From Chlorobiaceae bacterium (GTDB lineage: Bacteria; Bacteroidota; Chlorobiia; Chlorobiales; Chlorobiaceae), in the NCBI GenBank assembly GCA_013334865.1, contig JAAXWS010000009.1, positions 54,830 to 118,829 of the forward strand: a stretch of DNA of 64,000 nt, written 5' to 3'. The position numbers and the translations under genes were made by a program. Position 1 is the stretch's first letter. Each line of letters begins with the position of its first letter. Of this stretch, positions 8,453 through 19,974 are shown piece after piece. Below the pieces are notes generated by a model. It ran no database searches. It worked only from the letters and a program-made list of their open reading frames with translations, and was not told the DNA's origin.

Positions 8453-9375
8453 GGGAGTTCAACCAGCTTTTTCTGGGCCATGCCGAAGCGGAGGCCCTGG
8501 ATGCTGACGGTCACGCGTTCGATGCCGAGCATCAGCATGAAACGGTGCAGGATCAGCGTGCCCATCAGGATCACGTCGGCCCTGCCTTCAGGGACGCCGA
8601 GTCCGACGACCTCGTGCAGCTGCATGGAGCTCAGCCGCTCAAGCAGCCGGTCCACCTGGTCTTTTCCGAGCCGGTACCCCTGGACCTTTTCGGGGTCGAA
8701 GCGCTTTTCCCCCATACAGACCTGGGCGATGGTGGTGAGGGTGCCTGCCACGCCGAACACCTCCTGCTTCGGGGTGGAGAACGAAGCGAGGTTCGCGGAG
8801 AGCAGGCGGTCGATCTCCTCCCGGGCGGCCTCGAACTCGCCGGGCGCCGGAGGCATTCCGGTGAGGAACCGTTCGGTCAGCCTGACCGAGCCGATGTCGA
8901 TGCTCACCGATCGCGCCACCGCGTCGGCGGTGCCCGTGATGACCTCCGTGCTCCCCCCTCCGATGTCGATCACCGTGAAGGGCTCCGGCACCTCCGGCAT
9001 GCCGGCCACCGCGCCGAAGAAGGTGAGTTCGGCCTCCTCGGTGCCGCTGATGCACCTGAGTCCGATGCCGGTGCCCCGCAGCACCTCCCCGATGACCTCG
9101 TCGCGGTTCGACGCATCGCGCAGTGCGCTGGTGCCGGCAGCGACGACCTCGCCGACGCCGAGGCTCCGGCAGAGCTCCGCATACTCCGACATGCAGGCGA
9201 CGAGCCGGTCGATCGCCTCGCGGCAGATCACCCTCCCTTCATCGACACTCTGGCCGAGCCGGATGATCGTCTGGCGGTGTTCGACCGGAACGATCCTTCC
9301 CGTTACGGGATCGAGGTCGGCCACCAGGAGCAGGGCGGTGTTGGTGCCCACGTCGATGCAAGCGGTCCTTTCCAT
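8392..9375 (-). CDS. Ppx/GppA phosphatase family protein
   Basis: Exopolyphosphatase / guanosine pentaphosphate phosphatase family (actin-like ATPase fold), 327 residues from the ATG at 9375. N-terminal CIDVGTNTALLLVAD is the phosphate-1 motif, VIDIGGGSTEVI is the second phosphate/glycine motif, and VFGVAGTLTTIAQV follows. It lacks the C-terminal HD-like domain of E. coli Ppx, so it is the short form found in Chlorobiota and Bacteroidota. It is expected to hydrolyse polyphosphate and possibly pppGpp. The last 20 or so residues lie antisense to the methyltransferase tail. It is separated from prmA by only 11 nt, suggesting one minus-strand transcript. Confidence 0.85.
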   Translation of the reverse strand: MERTACIDVGTNTALLLVADLDPVTGRIVPVEHRQTIIRLGQSVDEGRVICREAIDRLVACMSEYAELCRSLGVGEVVAAGTSALRDASNRDEVIGEVLRGTGIGLRCISGTEEAELTFFGAVAGMPEVPEPFTVIDIGGGSTEVITGTADAVARSVSIDIGSVRLTERFLTGMPPAPGEFEAAREEIDRLLSANLASFSTPKQEVFGVAGTLTTIAQVCMGEKRFDPEKVQGYRLGKDQVDRLLERLSSMQLHEVVGLGVPEGRADVILMGTLILHRFMLMLGIERVTVSIQGLRFGMAQKKLVELPYFRQTRNTRPPDASLVKKR

Positions 9376-9386
9376 GATGGCGCCGG

Positions 9387-10256
9387 TCAGTTTTTCGGTT
9401 CGATCAGGCAGGAGAGCCACTCCTCTTCGTAGATGGTCTTCCTGGCGGTGTATCCCAGCCGCTTGACCAGCTTTTTCAGCCACGGTTCGTCGTAGACGAG
9501 CACGCCCGACAGCAGCACCTCGGCCTTCGGCGCATGCTTCCGGACCACGGGGAGGATGCGGTCGATGACGTTCTTGTTGATGTTGGCCAGGATGAAGTCG
9601 TATCCCTCCTCGAGGTTCGCGGCGAGCTCCTCCTCGGCGTCGAGCAGTTCGACCCGGATGTCGGCTGCCCGGTTCTCCTCGACGTTCTCGAGGGCGTTCT
9701 CGGCCGCCCAGGCGTTGTTGTCGAAGGCGAGGATCGGGTTGCGGTTGCCGAGCTTGCGGGCGGCGATGGCCAGCACGCCGGTGCCGGTGCCGATGTCCAT
9801 GATCCTCCTTTCGGAGAGGTCGATCTCCTCCATCTGGCGGAGCATCAGGCGGGTGGTGGCGTGGTAGCCCGTGCCGAAGGACATCTTGGGGTTGATCTCG
9901 ATGACGATCTGCCCCGGCTTCGACTCGTACTCCTTCTGGTGCTGGACGATCAGGAACCGGTCCGATACCTCCACCGGCTTGAGGTGGGCCTCCCATTCGG
10001 CGTTCCAGTTCCGGTCCGCCATGAACGACGCGGTGAAGTGCGGGACCGTTCCGAAGGTCTCCAGGAGCACCTTCCGGATCTCCTCCTCCTTGCCGGTGTT
10101 CCAGTCGTCCTCGGGAAGGTAGGCGAGGAGCTTCCGGTCCTCTTCGAGGAAGTATTCTATTCCCTCCTGCGATAGCACGGCGATGTAGAGCTCGTAGAGG
10201 TCGCTGTCGATCTCGAACGACAGCTCGATATGGTTATGGGTCTTCGGTGGCTGCAT
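9387..10256 (-). CDS. prmA: Ribosomal protein L11 methyltransferase PrmA
   Basis: SAM-dependent trimethylation of ribosomal protein L11. SAM motif [19 protein letters not shown] and the NPPY-like position [10 protein letters not shown] are clear, with [13 protein letters not shown] before the SAM site as in PrmA. A start at 10256 ([17 protein letters not shown]) gives 289 residues, typical for the family. An ATG at 10325 would instead overlap the NlpC gene stop (ATGA) and add 23 residues of unlikely sequence; that alternative cannot be excluded. It lies in a minus-strand run NlpC-prmA-ppx. Confidence 0.9.
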   Translation of the reverse strand: MQPPKTHNHIELSFEIDSDLYELYIAVLSQEGIEYFLEEDRKLLAYLPEDDWNTGKEEEIRKVLLETFGTVPHFTASFMADRNWNAEWEAHLKPVEVSDRFLIVQHQKEYESKPGQIVIEINPKMSFGTGYHATTRLMLRQMEEIDLSERRIMDIGTGTGVLAIAARKLGNRNPILAFDNNAWAAENALENVEENRAADIRVELLDAEEELAANLEEGYDFILANINKNVIDRILPVVRKHAPKAEVLLSGVLVYDEPWLKKLVKRLGYTARKTIYEEEWLSCLIEPKN

Positions 10257-10321
10257 TGCGGCTGGGACGCTTGGGTGTTGTCGGATTATCCTGTACTGGT
10301 CGTGAAGATAAGCATAAAAGG

Positions 10322-10936
10322 TCAATCGACCCTGATCACCCTTGTGCCGAAGCAGAAGTGGGTTTCGTACCAGGCCTGGCGGAGCGAGCTGACGATCACC
10401 CCCGTCTTCGAGGCCGAGTGGGCGAAGCGGTCGTCGCCGAGGAAAACGCCGACATGGTCCACGGCCTCCCCGCCGGAACTGAAGAAGACCAGGTCGCCGC
10501 GCTTCAGCTCCCTTCGCGGCACGAGGGCGCCCAGGAGCGCGAGGTCGGTCGAGGTGCGGGGCAGCTGCATCTGGAACGAGGTATTATACAGGTACTGCAC
10601 GAACCCCGAGCAGTCGAATCCGTCGGGAACCGTGCCGCCGAAACGGTATTTCGTGCCTTTCGCGGCTTCGATCCAGCCGAGCATCCGCCGGTACGAGCTT
10701 TCCGTTACGCGCACCGGCAGCGGGCAGCCGGAGAGGCCCTCGGGACGGGTGCAGGAGATGTATGATTTTCTCTTTTTTAGACTATATTTGCTCTCCATGC
10801 GATCGGAGAGGGGGCGCGTGCTCTGGCAGGCGCCGAGCGAAAGCATGAGGCCCGAGACCAGGAGGAGTGCTGCGGATTTGCCGCGCCTCCGTTGCATCGT
10901 CGCCGACGGTGATCCGTGTAGGCGTCTCTCGTTCAT
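10322..10936 (-). CDS. NlpC/P60 family lipoprotein endopeptidase
   Basis: Cell-wall cysteine peptidase of 204 residues. It has a lipoprotein signal with lipobox LSLGAC (Cys at about residue 37), then a linker, then the NlpC/P60 domain (about 80-204). The domain carries the catalytic Cys in DGFDCSGF (residue 109), His in [11 protein letters not shown] (residue 161), and a further His at 173 in FAHSA. It probably cuts peptidoglycan stem peptides at the periplasmic face of the outer or inner membrane. An internal Met at residue 14 (MQRRRGK) makes an equally good signal-peptide start. Confidence 0.88.
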   Translation of the reverse strand: MNERRLHGSPSATMQRRRGKSAALLLVSGLMLSLGACQSTRPLSDRMESKYSLKKRKSYISCTRPEGLSGCPLPVRVTESSYRRMLGWIEAAKGTKYRFGGTVPDGFDCSGFVQYLYNTSFQMQLPRTSTDLALLGALVPRRELKRGDLVFFSSGGEAVDHVGVFLGDDRFAHSASKTGVIVSSLRQAWYETHFCFGTRVIRVD

Positions 10937-10966
10937 GGGGGTGCACCGGAATGCCGGTGTTCAGGG

Positions 10967-10996
10967 TTCAGGAAACTCTCCACTTCGCAGTATAAG
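10967..10996 (+). promoter_or_regulatory. Possible promoter for lysC
   Basis: TATAAG at 10991-10996 in a high-GC background, with a weak TTCAGG at 10967-10972 and an 18-nt spacer. It lies 53 nt before the lysC ATG in the gap between two divergent genes. The -35 match is poor, so this is only a likely position. Confidence 0.3.
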
Positions 10997-11048
10997 AAAT
11001 CCGGAACGGAAGGAAAACGACGCGAAACCAATTCATTCGACAGAAGTT

Positions 11049-12458
11049 ATGGCAGTCATGAAATTCGGCGGCACCTCTGTGGGCACGGCCAGCGCCATGC
11101 AGCAGGCGATCGCCATCGTCGCCGGACAGCGCAAATCCGGCGTACCGCTCGTCGTGCTGAGCGCCTGCAGCGGCATCACCAACAAGCTCATCCAGATCGC
11201 CGAGGCTGCAGGTTCGGGTCGGCTCGAAGAGGCCCTCGTCAAGGTCGCCGAGGTGCGGAAGCACCATGTCGACCTGGTCTGCGAACTGATCAAGGGTGCA
11301 GAGCTCCGGGCCGGGCTGGTAGAAAAGATCGACGGGTACGTCTCCCGCCTTGAGATGCTGGTCAAGGGGATCGAGATCGTCGGGGAACTGACCGAGCGTT
11401 CGAAGGACACCTTCTGCTCCTTCGGCGAGCTGCTTTCGACCACCGTGTTCGCGGCGGCCATGAACGAGCAGGGGTACGAGGCCCGCTGGCTCGACGTCCG
11501 CACGGTGATGGTCACCGACGACAACTTCGGCTTCGCCCGACCGATCGACGAGATCTGCGAGGCGAAGGTCGCCGAGCTGGTCATGCCCGTACTGGCGTCG
11601 GGAGTGGTCGTCGTCACGCAGGGATACATCGGCGCGACCGTCGCCGGCAGGACCACGACCCTCGGCCGTGGCGGCTCCGACCTCTCGGCCGCCCTGCTCG
11701 GCGCCTGGCTGCACGCCGACTCGATCGATATCTGGACCGACGTCGACGGTGTGATGACCTGCGATCCCCGCCTCGTGCCGGACGCCAGGAGCATCCGCAT
11801 CATGACCTTCTCCGAGGCGGCGGAACTCGCCTACCTCGGCGCCAAGGTGCTGCATCCGGACACCATCGCACCGGCCGTCAGGAAGAACATCCCGGTCTAC
11901 GTGCTCAATACCTGGCATCCCGATTCCAAAGGGACCCTCATCACCGACGATCCGGCGCTGCTTTCGGGCATGAGCTACGAAGGGCTGGTCAAGTCGATCG
12001 CCGTCAAGAAGGGGCAGGCCATCGTGAACGTCCGTTCGAACCGCATGCTCGGCCGGCACGGCTTCATGAATGAGCTGTTCTCGGTATTCGAGCGCTTCGG
12101 CGTCTCGGTCGAGATGATCTCCACCAGCGAAGTGTCGGTCTCCCTGACCATCGAAGACACGAACGTGAGCGACCAGCTCGTCCAGGCGCTGTCCGCCCTT
12201 GGCGATGTGGAACTCGAGCACAAGGTGGCCACGGTCAGCGTGGTCGGCGACAACCTCCGCCTGTCGAAGGGCGTGGCCGGAAGGATCTTCGGGTCGCTGA
12301 AGAACGTCAACCTGCGGATGATCTCCCAGGGGGCCTCCGAGATCAACGTCGGTTTCGTCGTCGAGGAGCACGACGTCGCGGCGGCCGTCAACGCCCTGCA
12401 CGGCGAGTTCTTCTCCGGTGAGCACTGCGGCATCTTCGAGAAGCCGGCGGGTCGCTGA
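11049..12458 (+). CDS. lysC: Aspartate kinase
   Basis: Monofunctional aspartokinase, first step of Lys/Thr/Met/diaminopimelate synthesis, 469 residues from the ATG at 11049 ([11 protein letters not shown]). MKFGGTSV is the kinase nucleotide motif; [16 protein letters not shown] and [13 protein letters not shown] are aspartokinase signatures. The C-terminal 150 residues form two ACT regulatory domains ([19 protein letters not shown] and [19 protein letters not shown]), so feedback control by lysine or threonine is expected. The frame is open far upstream (to 10230), but that is antisense to the NlpC gene. No lysine riboswitch is visible in the 112-nt leader. Confidence 0.93.
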   Translation: MAVMKFGGTSVGTASAMQQAIAIVAGQRKSGVPLVVLSACSGITNKLIQIAEAAGSGRLEEALVKVAEVRKHHVDLVCELIKGAELRAGLVEKIDGYVSRLEMLVKGIEIVGELTERSKDTFCSFGELLSTTVFAAAMNEQGYEARWLDVRTVMVTDDNFGFARPIDEICEAKVAELVMPVLASGVVVVTQGYIGATVAGRTTTLGRGGSDLSAALLGAWLHADSIDIWTDVDGVMTCDPRLVPDARSIRIMTFSEAAELAYLGAKVLHPDTIAPAVRKNIPVYVLNTWHPDSKGTLITDDPALLSGMSYEGLVKSIAVKKGQAIVNVRSNRMLGRHGFMNELFSVFERFGVSVEMISTSEVSVSLTIEDTNVSDQLVQALSALGDVELEHKVATVSVVGDNLRLSKGVAGRIFGSLKNVNLRMISQGASEINVGFVVEEHDVAAAVNALHGEFFSGEHCGIFEKPAGR

Positions 12459-12498
12459 CGGGCAGAGAGATATTTACAGGATTAAACTTAGGATGACC

Positions 12499-13488
<990 letters not shown>

Positions 13489-13533
13489 TGCGCGGGTGAG
13501 AGGGATACAGTCCACCATCAATATCGGTACCGT

Positions 13534-14244
13534 ATGCTTACCTTGCTCTGCATCATCATCGTTTCCTACCTCATCGGTTCGATCCCGACCAGCATCATCG
13601 CAGGAAAGCTGCTCAAGGGGATCGATGTCCGCCAGTACGGCAGCGGCAACGCCGGCGGCACGAACGCCTTCAGGGTGCTCGGCTGGAAGGCGGGCCTCGC
13701 CGTGACGCTGATCGACATCATCAAGGGGACCGTGGCCGCGGTCTATGTCGTGGGGTATTTCAAGTCGCATCCTGCAGGCGGCGTGTTCCCCGACATGAAC
13801 GAGGTCGCCCTGAGTCTTGTCGCCGGCATGGCCGCAGTCATCGGCCACGTCTTCACGATCTTCGCCGGTTTCAAGGGCGGCAAGGGGGTCAGCACCGCTG
13901 CAGGCATGCTGATCGGCCTGGCTCCCGTGAGCATGCTGATGGTGATCGCCGTGTTCGCCCTCGCCGTCTGGCTCTCCAGGTATGTTTCGCTGGGCTCGAT
14001 CCTCGCGGCCGTCGCCTTTCCGATCATCATCGCCATCCGGAAGTACATCTTCGAGCTTGGCAGCGGTCTGGACTACAACGTGTGGCTGCCGGGAGGCAAG
14101 TGGTTCGTGCACGACAGCCTCGACTACCACCTGCTCATCTTCGGCCTCATCGTGGCCGCAGCCATCATCTGGACGCACCGGGCGAACATCAGGCGGCTCC
14201 TCTCCGGAACCGAAAACCGCCTGAGCTTCAGGCGCCATGCATGA
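13534..14244 (+). CDS. plsY: Glycerol-3-phosphate acyltransferase PlsY
   Basis: Inner-membrane acyltransferase that moves the acyl group from acyl-phosphate to glycerol-3-phosphate, starting phospholipid synthesis. 236 residues with five to seven hydrophobic segments. Motifs: [15 protein letters not shown] (N-terminal), [15 protein letters not shown], and [12 protein letters not shown]. It is about 30 residues longer than the usual 200, mainly from a loop at about residues 170-195 (around [18 protein letters not shown]) that would face one side of the membrane. It is followed directly by gpsA, which makes its substrate. Confidence 0.95.
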   Translation: MLTLLCIIIVSYLIGSIPTSIIAGKLLKGIDVRQYGSGNAGGTNAFRVLGWKAGLAVTLIDIIKGTVAAVYVVGYFKSHPAGGVFPDMNEVALSLVAGMAAVIGHVFTIFAGFKGGKGVSTAAGMLIGLAPVSMLMVIAVFALAVWLSRYVSLGSILAAVAFPIIIAIRKYIFELGSGLDYNVWLPGGKWFVHDSLDYHLLIFGLIVAAAIIWTHRANIRRLLSGTENRLSFRRHA

Positions 14245-14260
14245 ACCCTTGCCTCCGCAC

Positions 14261-15262
14261 ATGAAGATCGCCGTCCTGGGGGCCGGGAGCTGGGGTACCA
14301 CGCTCGCCGTGCTGCTTGCCGCAAAAGGGCACGATGTGCTCCTCTGGGCGCACCGTCCAGAATTCGCCCGTGCGCTCGAGGCTGAACGGGAGAACAAGCG
14401 CTACCTCTCCGGGATCGGGTTCCCTCCATCGCTCCATGTCGTCGAAAGCCTTCGGGATGCCGTCGGTGCAGCAGGGATGATCGTGACCGCAGTGCCTTCG
14501 CAGGCGCTCCGCGAAACCGCGGCAGCCTTTGCCGGCGAGCCGCTCGAAGGAAAGGTCATCGTGAACGTCGCCAAGGGGATCGAACTGAAGAGCGGGAAGC
14601 GCATGTCCGAGGTGCTCCTTGAGGCCCTTCCCGGCCTGGACATCTCGCAGGTTGCCGTGCTCTACGGCCCGAGCCATGCCGAGGAGGTCGCCCGCGAGCA
14701 GCCGACCACCGTGGTGGCCTGCTCGGTCTCCGAACAGACCGCGCGCATGGTCCAGGAGGCGTTCCATACGCGGTTCTTCAGGGTATACCTCAACACCGAC
14801 CTGGTCGGCGTCGAGATCGCCGGGTCGGTGAAGAACATCATCGCCATCGCGGCAGGGATCTCCGACGGACTCGGATTCGGCGACAACGCCAAGGCGGCCA
14901 TCATCACCCGCGGCCTGGCCGAAATATCGAGGCTCAGCGCGAAACTCGGGGCGGACCCGCTGACCATGTCGGGCCTGTCGGGCATCGGCGACCTGGTCGT
15001 CACCTGCCTTTCGAGGCACAGCCGCAACCGTTACGTCGGGGAGCAGGTCGGCAGGGGCCGCAAGCTCGACGAAGTGATCAGCGAGATGAACATGATCGCC
15101 GAAGGGGTGCACACCTCGAAGGCCGTGGCCGGGCTTTCGGCTAGGCTCGGTGTCGAGATGCCGATCACGCGCGCAGTCTACGAGATGCTGTTCGAGGGCA
15201 AGCCGGCCCAGCAGGCCATCCTCGACCTGATGGACCGGGAGCCGAAGTCCGAGAACTACTGA
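14261..15262 (+). CDS. gpsA: Glycerol-3-phosphate dehydrogenase [NAD(P)+] GpsA
   Basis: Reduces dihydroxyacetone phosphate to sn-glycerol-3-phosphate, the substrate of PlsY encoded just upstream. The start at 14261 ([16 protein letters not shown]) gives the usual 333 residues; an in-frame ATG at 14237 would overlap plsY and add eight residues. The Rossmann motif GAGSWGTT is at residues 7-14. [25 protein letters not shown] carries the catalytic Lys region, and [12 protein letters not shown] is conserved. The 3' end overlaps the convergent sixA-like gene by 7 nt. Confidence 0.95.
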   Translation: MKIAVLGAGSWGTTLAVLLAAKGHDVLLWAHRPEFARALEAERENKRYLSGIGFPPSLHVVESLRDAVGAAGMIVTAVPSQALRETAAAFAGEPLEGKVIVNVAKGIELKSGKRMSEVLLEALPGLDISQVAVLYGPSHAEEVAREQPTTVVACSVSEQTARMVQEAFHTRFFRVYLNTDLVGVEIAGSVKNIIAIAAGISDGLGFGDNAKAAIITRGLAEISRLSAKLGADPLTMSGLSGIGDLVVTCLSRHSRNRYVGEQVGRGRKLDEVISEMNMIAEGVHTSKAVAGLSARLGVEMPITRAVYEMLFEGKPAQQAILDLMDREPKSENY

Positions 15263-15750
15263 CGCCTTTTCGGGCAGAGGTACCAGGCCGTCGAAGCGCG
15301 CCCCTGCTTCGCATCACTCCAATGCTTCACGGGCAGGTCCAGCCGCAGCACCCCGCACGTATCCATCTGCCCGAGCGTTTTGCCGCTCAGCCAAGAACCG
15401 TACATGCTGATGGTGGGGTTGTGGCCGAACAGCATGATCGATTCGCACTCCTGAGGCAGCTTGGCGACGATGCCCACCATCATGGCGACATCGCCGGAGT
15501 AGATCTCCGGCTCCTCTGTGACGAGGTCGGTTCCGAAGCCGATGACCTCTCCGAAGATCTCCGCCGTTTCCAGCGTCCTTACGGCAGGGCTCGAGATGAT
15601 GATTTCAGGACGGGCTCCTTTTTCGGCAAGGCGGGCGGCCACCTCGCCGGCTTCGAGCCGGCCTTGCCCGCTCAGCGTCCGCTCTACGTCGGGGAGGTTC
15701 GCGTTACTCCACCCGGCATTCGCGTGCCGGACGAGGTAGATGGTTTTCAT
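15256..15750 (-). CDS. SixA-like phosphohistidine phosphatase
   Basis: 164-residue histidine phosphatase (phosphoglycerate mutase superfamily). The RHG-type motif is [10 protein letters not shown], with the second catalytic His in LFGHNPTIS. Length and the [17 protein letters not shown] segment match SixA, which dephosphorylates phosphohistidine on signalling or PTS proteins; other small-phosphate substrates are possible. An HPr gene lies far away in the same window (47798), but no functional link is shown. It overlaps the nagZ-like stop by ATGA, so the two are probably cotranscribed. Confidence 0.75.
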   Translation of the reverse strand: MKTIYLVRHANAGWSNANLPDVERTLSGQGRLEAGEVAARLAEKGARPEIIISSPAVRTLETAEIFGEVIGFGTDLVTEEPEIYSGDVAMMVGIVAKLPQECESIMLFGHNPTISMYGSWLSGKTLGQMDTCGVLRLDLPVKHWSDAKQGRASTAWYLCPKRRQ

Positions 15751-16868
15751 TCGCGGGGGAGTTTGATTCGTTGCTTCAGCTTCATGATCCGCCGGTAGGA
15801 GCGGTCGATCCTTTCCGGCGTGATCGTACCCGATTTGACAAGCTTCCTGATGATTGCCGTCGCTGTTTCGGCGATCTGCGGATCGTATGCGGAGGCGTTG
15901 TTGCCGAAGATGAGGATGTCGACCCCTGCCCCGATGGCGAGGCGGATGGCGGCTTCCAGCCCGTATCGGCCGGAGATGGCCTGCATCTGCATGTCGTCGC
16001 TGAAGACCACGCCACCGAAGCCGATCTCCCGGCGGAGCACGCCATCGACGACCGCATTGGAGAGGGTCGCGGGGTTGCTGCTGTCGAGGCGGGCGTTGAA
16101 GACGTGCGCGGTCATGACCGCGTCCTCATAGCCTTCACTGACAAGGTTGCGGTACGGCTCGAGCTCCGTTTTCGACCAGGTCGCGGTTACGTCGGTGAAG
16201 GCCTTGTGTGTGTCCTTCGTCGAACTCCCGTGGCCCGGAAAATGCTTCAGCACCGGGATGACGCCGGCCGCATGGAACTCGTCGACGAAAATTTTCGCCT
16301 GGCGGGTCACCACGTCGGGGTTGGCCGAGAAGCTTCGTTCGAGCTTTCCGATGACCGGGTTCTCCGGGTTGGTGTTCAGGTCGACATCGGGCGCGAAGTC
16401 CATGTTGATCTTCAGGCTCTGGAGCAGTGCCGCCGTGGTGGCGGCTGCCTGGCGGGTGCTGTCGGCGTTGTCGAGCCTCCCGAGGTGGGCGGCGGACACG
16501 CTGGGCGGGAATCCCCTTGCCGGCTTGAGGCGGCAGATCCTGCCACCCTCCTGGTCGATCGCGATGAAGAGCGGGACCCGTGCCATCCCCTGCAGCCCGT
16601 CGACGAGCCGCTGTACCTGTGCCGCGGATTCGATGTTCCGAACCGGCGAGGCCGACGGAACGTCGTAGTCGAAGAGCACCACGCCCCCGATATGCCGCTT
16701 CCTGATGTCATCGGCAAGCCGGGGTTCGCTCTCCGCGCCCAGCCCCCTGAAGCCGACCATCAGCATCTGGCCGATCTTCACCGACAGGCTGTCGGGCTTG
16801 CGATGAGCGGCTCCTGCATGAGATGGCGTGGCGAGGAGCAGCAGCAGGGGGATCAGGAGTTTCTTCAT
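15747..16868 (-). CDS. Glycoside hydrolase family 3, beta-N-acetylhexosaminidase (NagZ-like)
   Basis: 373 residues starting with a signal peptide (MKKLLIPLLLLLATPSHAGA), so probably periplasmic or secreted rather than cytosolic like E. coli NagZ. GH3 motifs: AIDQEGGRICRL, KHFPGHGSS with the His-Asp region, and the nucleophile segment VVFSDDMQMQAI. It would remove GlcNAc from peptidoglycan fragments. It overlaps the sixA-like gene downstream by ATGA. The 5' side is repeat array D, only 8 nt from the ATG, so the array is transcribed as its leader. Confidence 0.85.
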   Translation of the reverse strand: MKKLLIPLLLLLATPSHAGAAHRKPDSLSVKIGQMLMVGFRGLGAESEPRLADDIRKRHIGGVVLFDYDVPSASPVRNIESAAQVQRLVDGLQGMARVPLFIAIDQEGGRICRLKPARGFPPSVSAAHLGRLDNADSTRQAAATTAALLQSLKINMDFAPDVDLNTNPENPVIGKLERSFSANPDVVTRQAKIFVDEFHAAGVIPVLKHFPGHGSSTKDTHKAFTDVTATWSKTELEPYRNLVSEGYEDAVMTAHVFNARLDSSNPATLSNAVVDGVLRREIGFGGVVFSDDMQMQAISGRYGLEAAIRLAIGAGVDILIFGNNASAYDPQIAETATAIIRKLVKSGTITPERIDRSYRRIMKLKQRIKLPRE

Positions 16869-16876
16869 GGTTTCAG

Positions 16877-16996
16877 GAGAGGAAAGGGCTCAAAGGGCTC
16901 AAAGGACGTAAGGCAATTTCCGGTAATCCGGTGAAAAATCAAGCAGAAATCTTTTCCCTGCTGTCCCTGCTGTCCCATTCGTCCTTTCAGTCCTTT
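16877..16996. repeat. 9-nt repeat array D, inverted pair (nagZ-clpB C-half gap)
   Basis: Left arm: GAGAGGAAA (16877), GGGCTCAAA (16886), GGGCTCAAA (16895), GGACGTAAG (16904). About 45 nt later the right arm has CTGCTGTCC (16958), CTGCTGTCC (16967), CATTCGTCC (16976) and TTTCAGTCC (16985). The right arm stops a few nt from the stop codon of the ClpB C-half gene. The left arm lies just before the nagZ-like ATG. It fills the whole gap between two minus-strand genes. Confidence 0.85.
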
Positions 16997-17001
16997 TTTC
17001 T

Positions 17002-18321
<1,320 letters not shown>

Positions 18322-18445
18322 GGTTCTTCGGGATTGTTGCGGTGCCGTGAAAAGATAAATTAATGTGTAAATTAAGGGCTTGAAAAACCAACTCAAAGCT
18401 GCCGGGGGCTGACCGTTCCCGCTGACTGGATTAACAGGAAAACGC

Positions 18446-19276
18446 ATGCAAAAGTTCTCGATCGGCTCCGTCGACCTGCCTGGGCCGAAGGGTCTGTTCC
18501 TTATTGCCGGGCCATGCCTCATCGAAAGCCGGGAGATGGTCATGGAGGTGGCTGGGGAGCTGAACCGGATCCGGAAGGAGGAGGGAATCGAGGTCATTTT
18601 CAAGGGCTCGTACCGCAAGGCCAACCGTTCGTCGGCATCCTCCTTCACCGGAATCGGCGACCGGGAGGCCCTCGAGATCCTGGCCGGAGTCCGCGAGACC
18701 TACGGCATGCCGGTACTGACCGACGTGCACGAGACGGGGGAGGTCGAGCTGGCTGCCCGGTACGTCGACGTGCTGCAGATCCCGGCATTCCTCTGCCGGC
18801 AGACCGACCTCCTGGTCGCCGCTGCCTCGACGGGTCTTGCCGTGAACATCAAGAAAGGGCAGTTCATGGCGCCCGGCGACATGGCCTACGCGGCCCAGAA
18901 GGCCGCCTCGACCGGCAACCGCAAGATCATGCTGACCGAGCGGGGCACCACCTTCGGGTACCACAACCTCGTGGTCGATTTCCGATCACTGCCCATCATG
19001 GGCGAGGCCGGCTGGCCGGTCGTTTTCGACGCCACCCACAGCGTCCAGCTGCCCGGAGCCGCATCGGGCGTTTCCGGAGGCGATCGCCGCTTCCTCCTGC
19101 CGCTTGCCCGCGCGGCGGTCGCCACGGGCGTCGACGGCCTCTTTTTCGAAGTCCATCCCGACCCGTCGAGGGCGATGTCCGACGCGGCGACCCAGGTGCC
19201 GCTCGAAGACTTTGCGCCCATGGTCTCGGAGCTGCTGCAGCTGCACGCCTGCATGCAGTCGATTCATTCACGGTAA
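18446..19276 (+). CDS. kdsA: 3-deoxy-8-phosphooctulonate synthase KdsA
   Basis: Condenses phosphoenolpyruvate with arabinose-5-phosphate to Kdo-8-phosphate for lipopolysaccharide. 276 residues. Motifs: [70 protein letters not shown] and [11 protein letters not shown]. The Cys in AGPCLIES and the His/Glu/Asp set suggest the metal-dependent type may apply, though this cannot be settled by eye. It is followed 39 nt later by a KdsC-like gene, as expected for the next step in the pathway. Confidence 0.95.
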   Translation: MQKFSIGSVDLPGPKGLFLIAGPCLIESREMVMEVAGELNRIRKEEGIEVIFKGSYRKANRSSASSFTGIGDREALEILAGVRETYGMPVLTDVHETGEVELAARYVDVLQIPAFLCRQTDLLVAAASTGLAVNIKKGQFMAPGDMAYAAQKAASTGNRKIMLTERGTTFGYHNLVVDFRSLPIMGEAGWPVVFDATHSVQLPGAASGVSGGDRRFLLPLARAAVATGVDGLFFEVHPDPSRAMSDAATQVPLEDFAPMVSELLQLHACMQSIHSR

Positions 19277-19315
19277 ACAATCACTACAGACTTGAGCTCC
19301 TTCCAGTTCTTCGGC

Positions 19316-19867
19316 ATGCAGCCGCTCCAGGCTGATCCATCGTCACAGGTCGGTACCGCGCTCGACGGCATCAAGGCCGTCGTCTTCCCGGTCGACGGCG
19401 TCCTGACCAACGGTACCATCACCCTCGACAGCTCAGGCCGCGAGCTTCCCGGCCTCTATGCCCGTGACTCCGTCGCCATCCGTGAAGCCCTCCGGCTCGG
19501 CCTGCACGTGGCCGTCATCACGGGGCGCAACGCAAGCGCCTACCGCCCCCTGCTCGAGGCTGCGGGTCCGGTCGACCTCTACCTCGACGGCGGTGACCGT
19601 CTCGAGGCCTACGAGTCGTTCAAGCAGCGGCACGGCCTCACGGACGAGGAGTGCGCCTGCATCGCCGACGACATCGAGGAGCTGGAGATCCTGAAGCGGG
19701 TCGGCCTCCCGGTGACGACCATCAACGGCGTCGAGTACCTGCGCAACCGCGTCGCGTATATCTCGGTGTATGAAGGCGGGAGGGGCTGCATCAGGGAGGT
19801 TGTCGAGATGATCCTCGAGCACCAGGGCCGCTGGCCCTACGGCGACAAGCCGGTCCAGGGCCACTGA
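19316..19867 (+). CDS. KdsC-like HAD-family protein lacking the catalytic nucleophile
   Basis: 183 residues from the ATG at 19316 (or 191 from a TTG at 19292; neither has a clear Shine-Dalgarno). Length, position after kdsA, VITGRNASAY and the C-terminal VYEGGRGCIREVVEMIL match Kdo-8-P phosphatase. The HAD motif I, normally DVDGVLTDG, here reads PVDGVLTNG: the first Asp, which forms the phospho-enzyme, is Pro (codon CCG at 19388-19390, residue 25), while the second Asp (27) and the later DD of motif IV are kept. The frame is otherwise intact. It may be a non-catalytic partner of KdsA or another enzyme. If inactive, the Kdo-8-P phosphatase must be elsewhere. Confidence 0.8.
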   Translation: MQPLQADPSSQVGTALDGIKAVVFPVDGVLTNGTITLDSSGRELPGLYARDSVAIREALRLGLHVAVITGRNASAYRPLLEAAGPVDLYLDGGDRLEAYESFKQRHGLTDEECACIADDIEELEILKRVGLPVTTINGVEYLRNRVAYISVYEGGRGCIREVVEMILEHQGRWPYGDKPVQGH

Positions 19868-19881
19868 AGACTTTAAGAGAA

Positions 19882-19974
19882 GGACAGCCGGGACATCAGG
19901 GACTCAAAGGAGATCAGGGTCAAGCAGCAAAAACACTGCTGTCCCTGCAGTCCTTGCAGTCCCTGATGTCCTTT
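19882..19974. repeat. 9-nt repeat array E, inverted pair (kdsC-like-unknown gene)
   Basis: Left arm: GGACAGCCG (19882), GGACATCAG (19891), GGACTCAAA (19900), GGAGATCAG (19909). Right arm: CTGCTGTCC (19936), CTGCAGTCC (19945), TTGCAGTCC (19954), CTGATGTCC (19963), then a T-rich run. The stretch 19891-19904 is a perfect 14-nt reverse complement of 19958-19971. The right arm is in frame with the end of the minus-strand 501-residue gene and encodes a Thr-Ala-Gly-rich tail there. Confidence 0.9.

Noticed and set aside
10256..10325. Longer PrmA start at 10325
   Set aside because: It overlaps the NlpC stop by ATGA, which is attractive, but the extra 23 residues do not look like PrmA; kept as an alternative only.
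10937..11048. Lysine riboswitch upstream of lysC
   Set aside because: Leader is only 112 nt and shows no L-box-like conserved helices.
18322..18648. Open frame extending the ClpB C-half upstream into kdsA
   Set aside because: The added residues are antisense to conserved kdsA coding sequence and do not resemble ClpB; the Met at 18321 opens directly into M-domain heptads.
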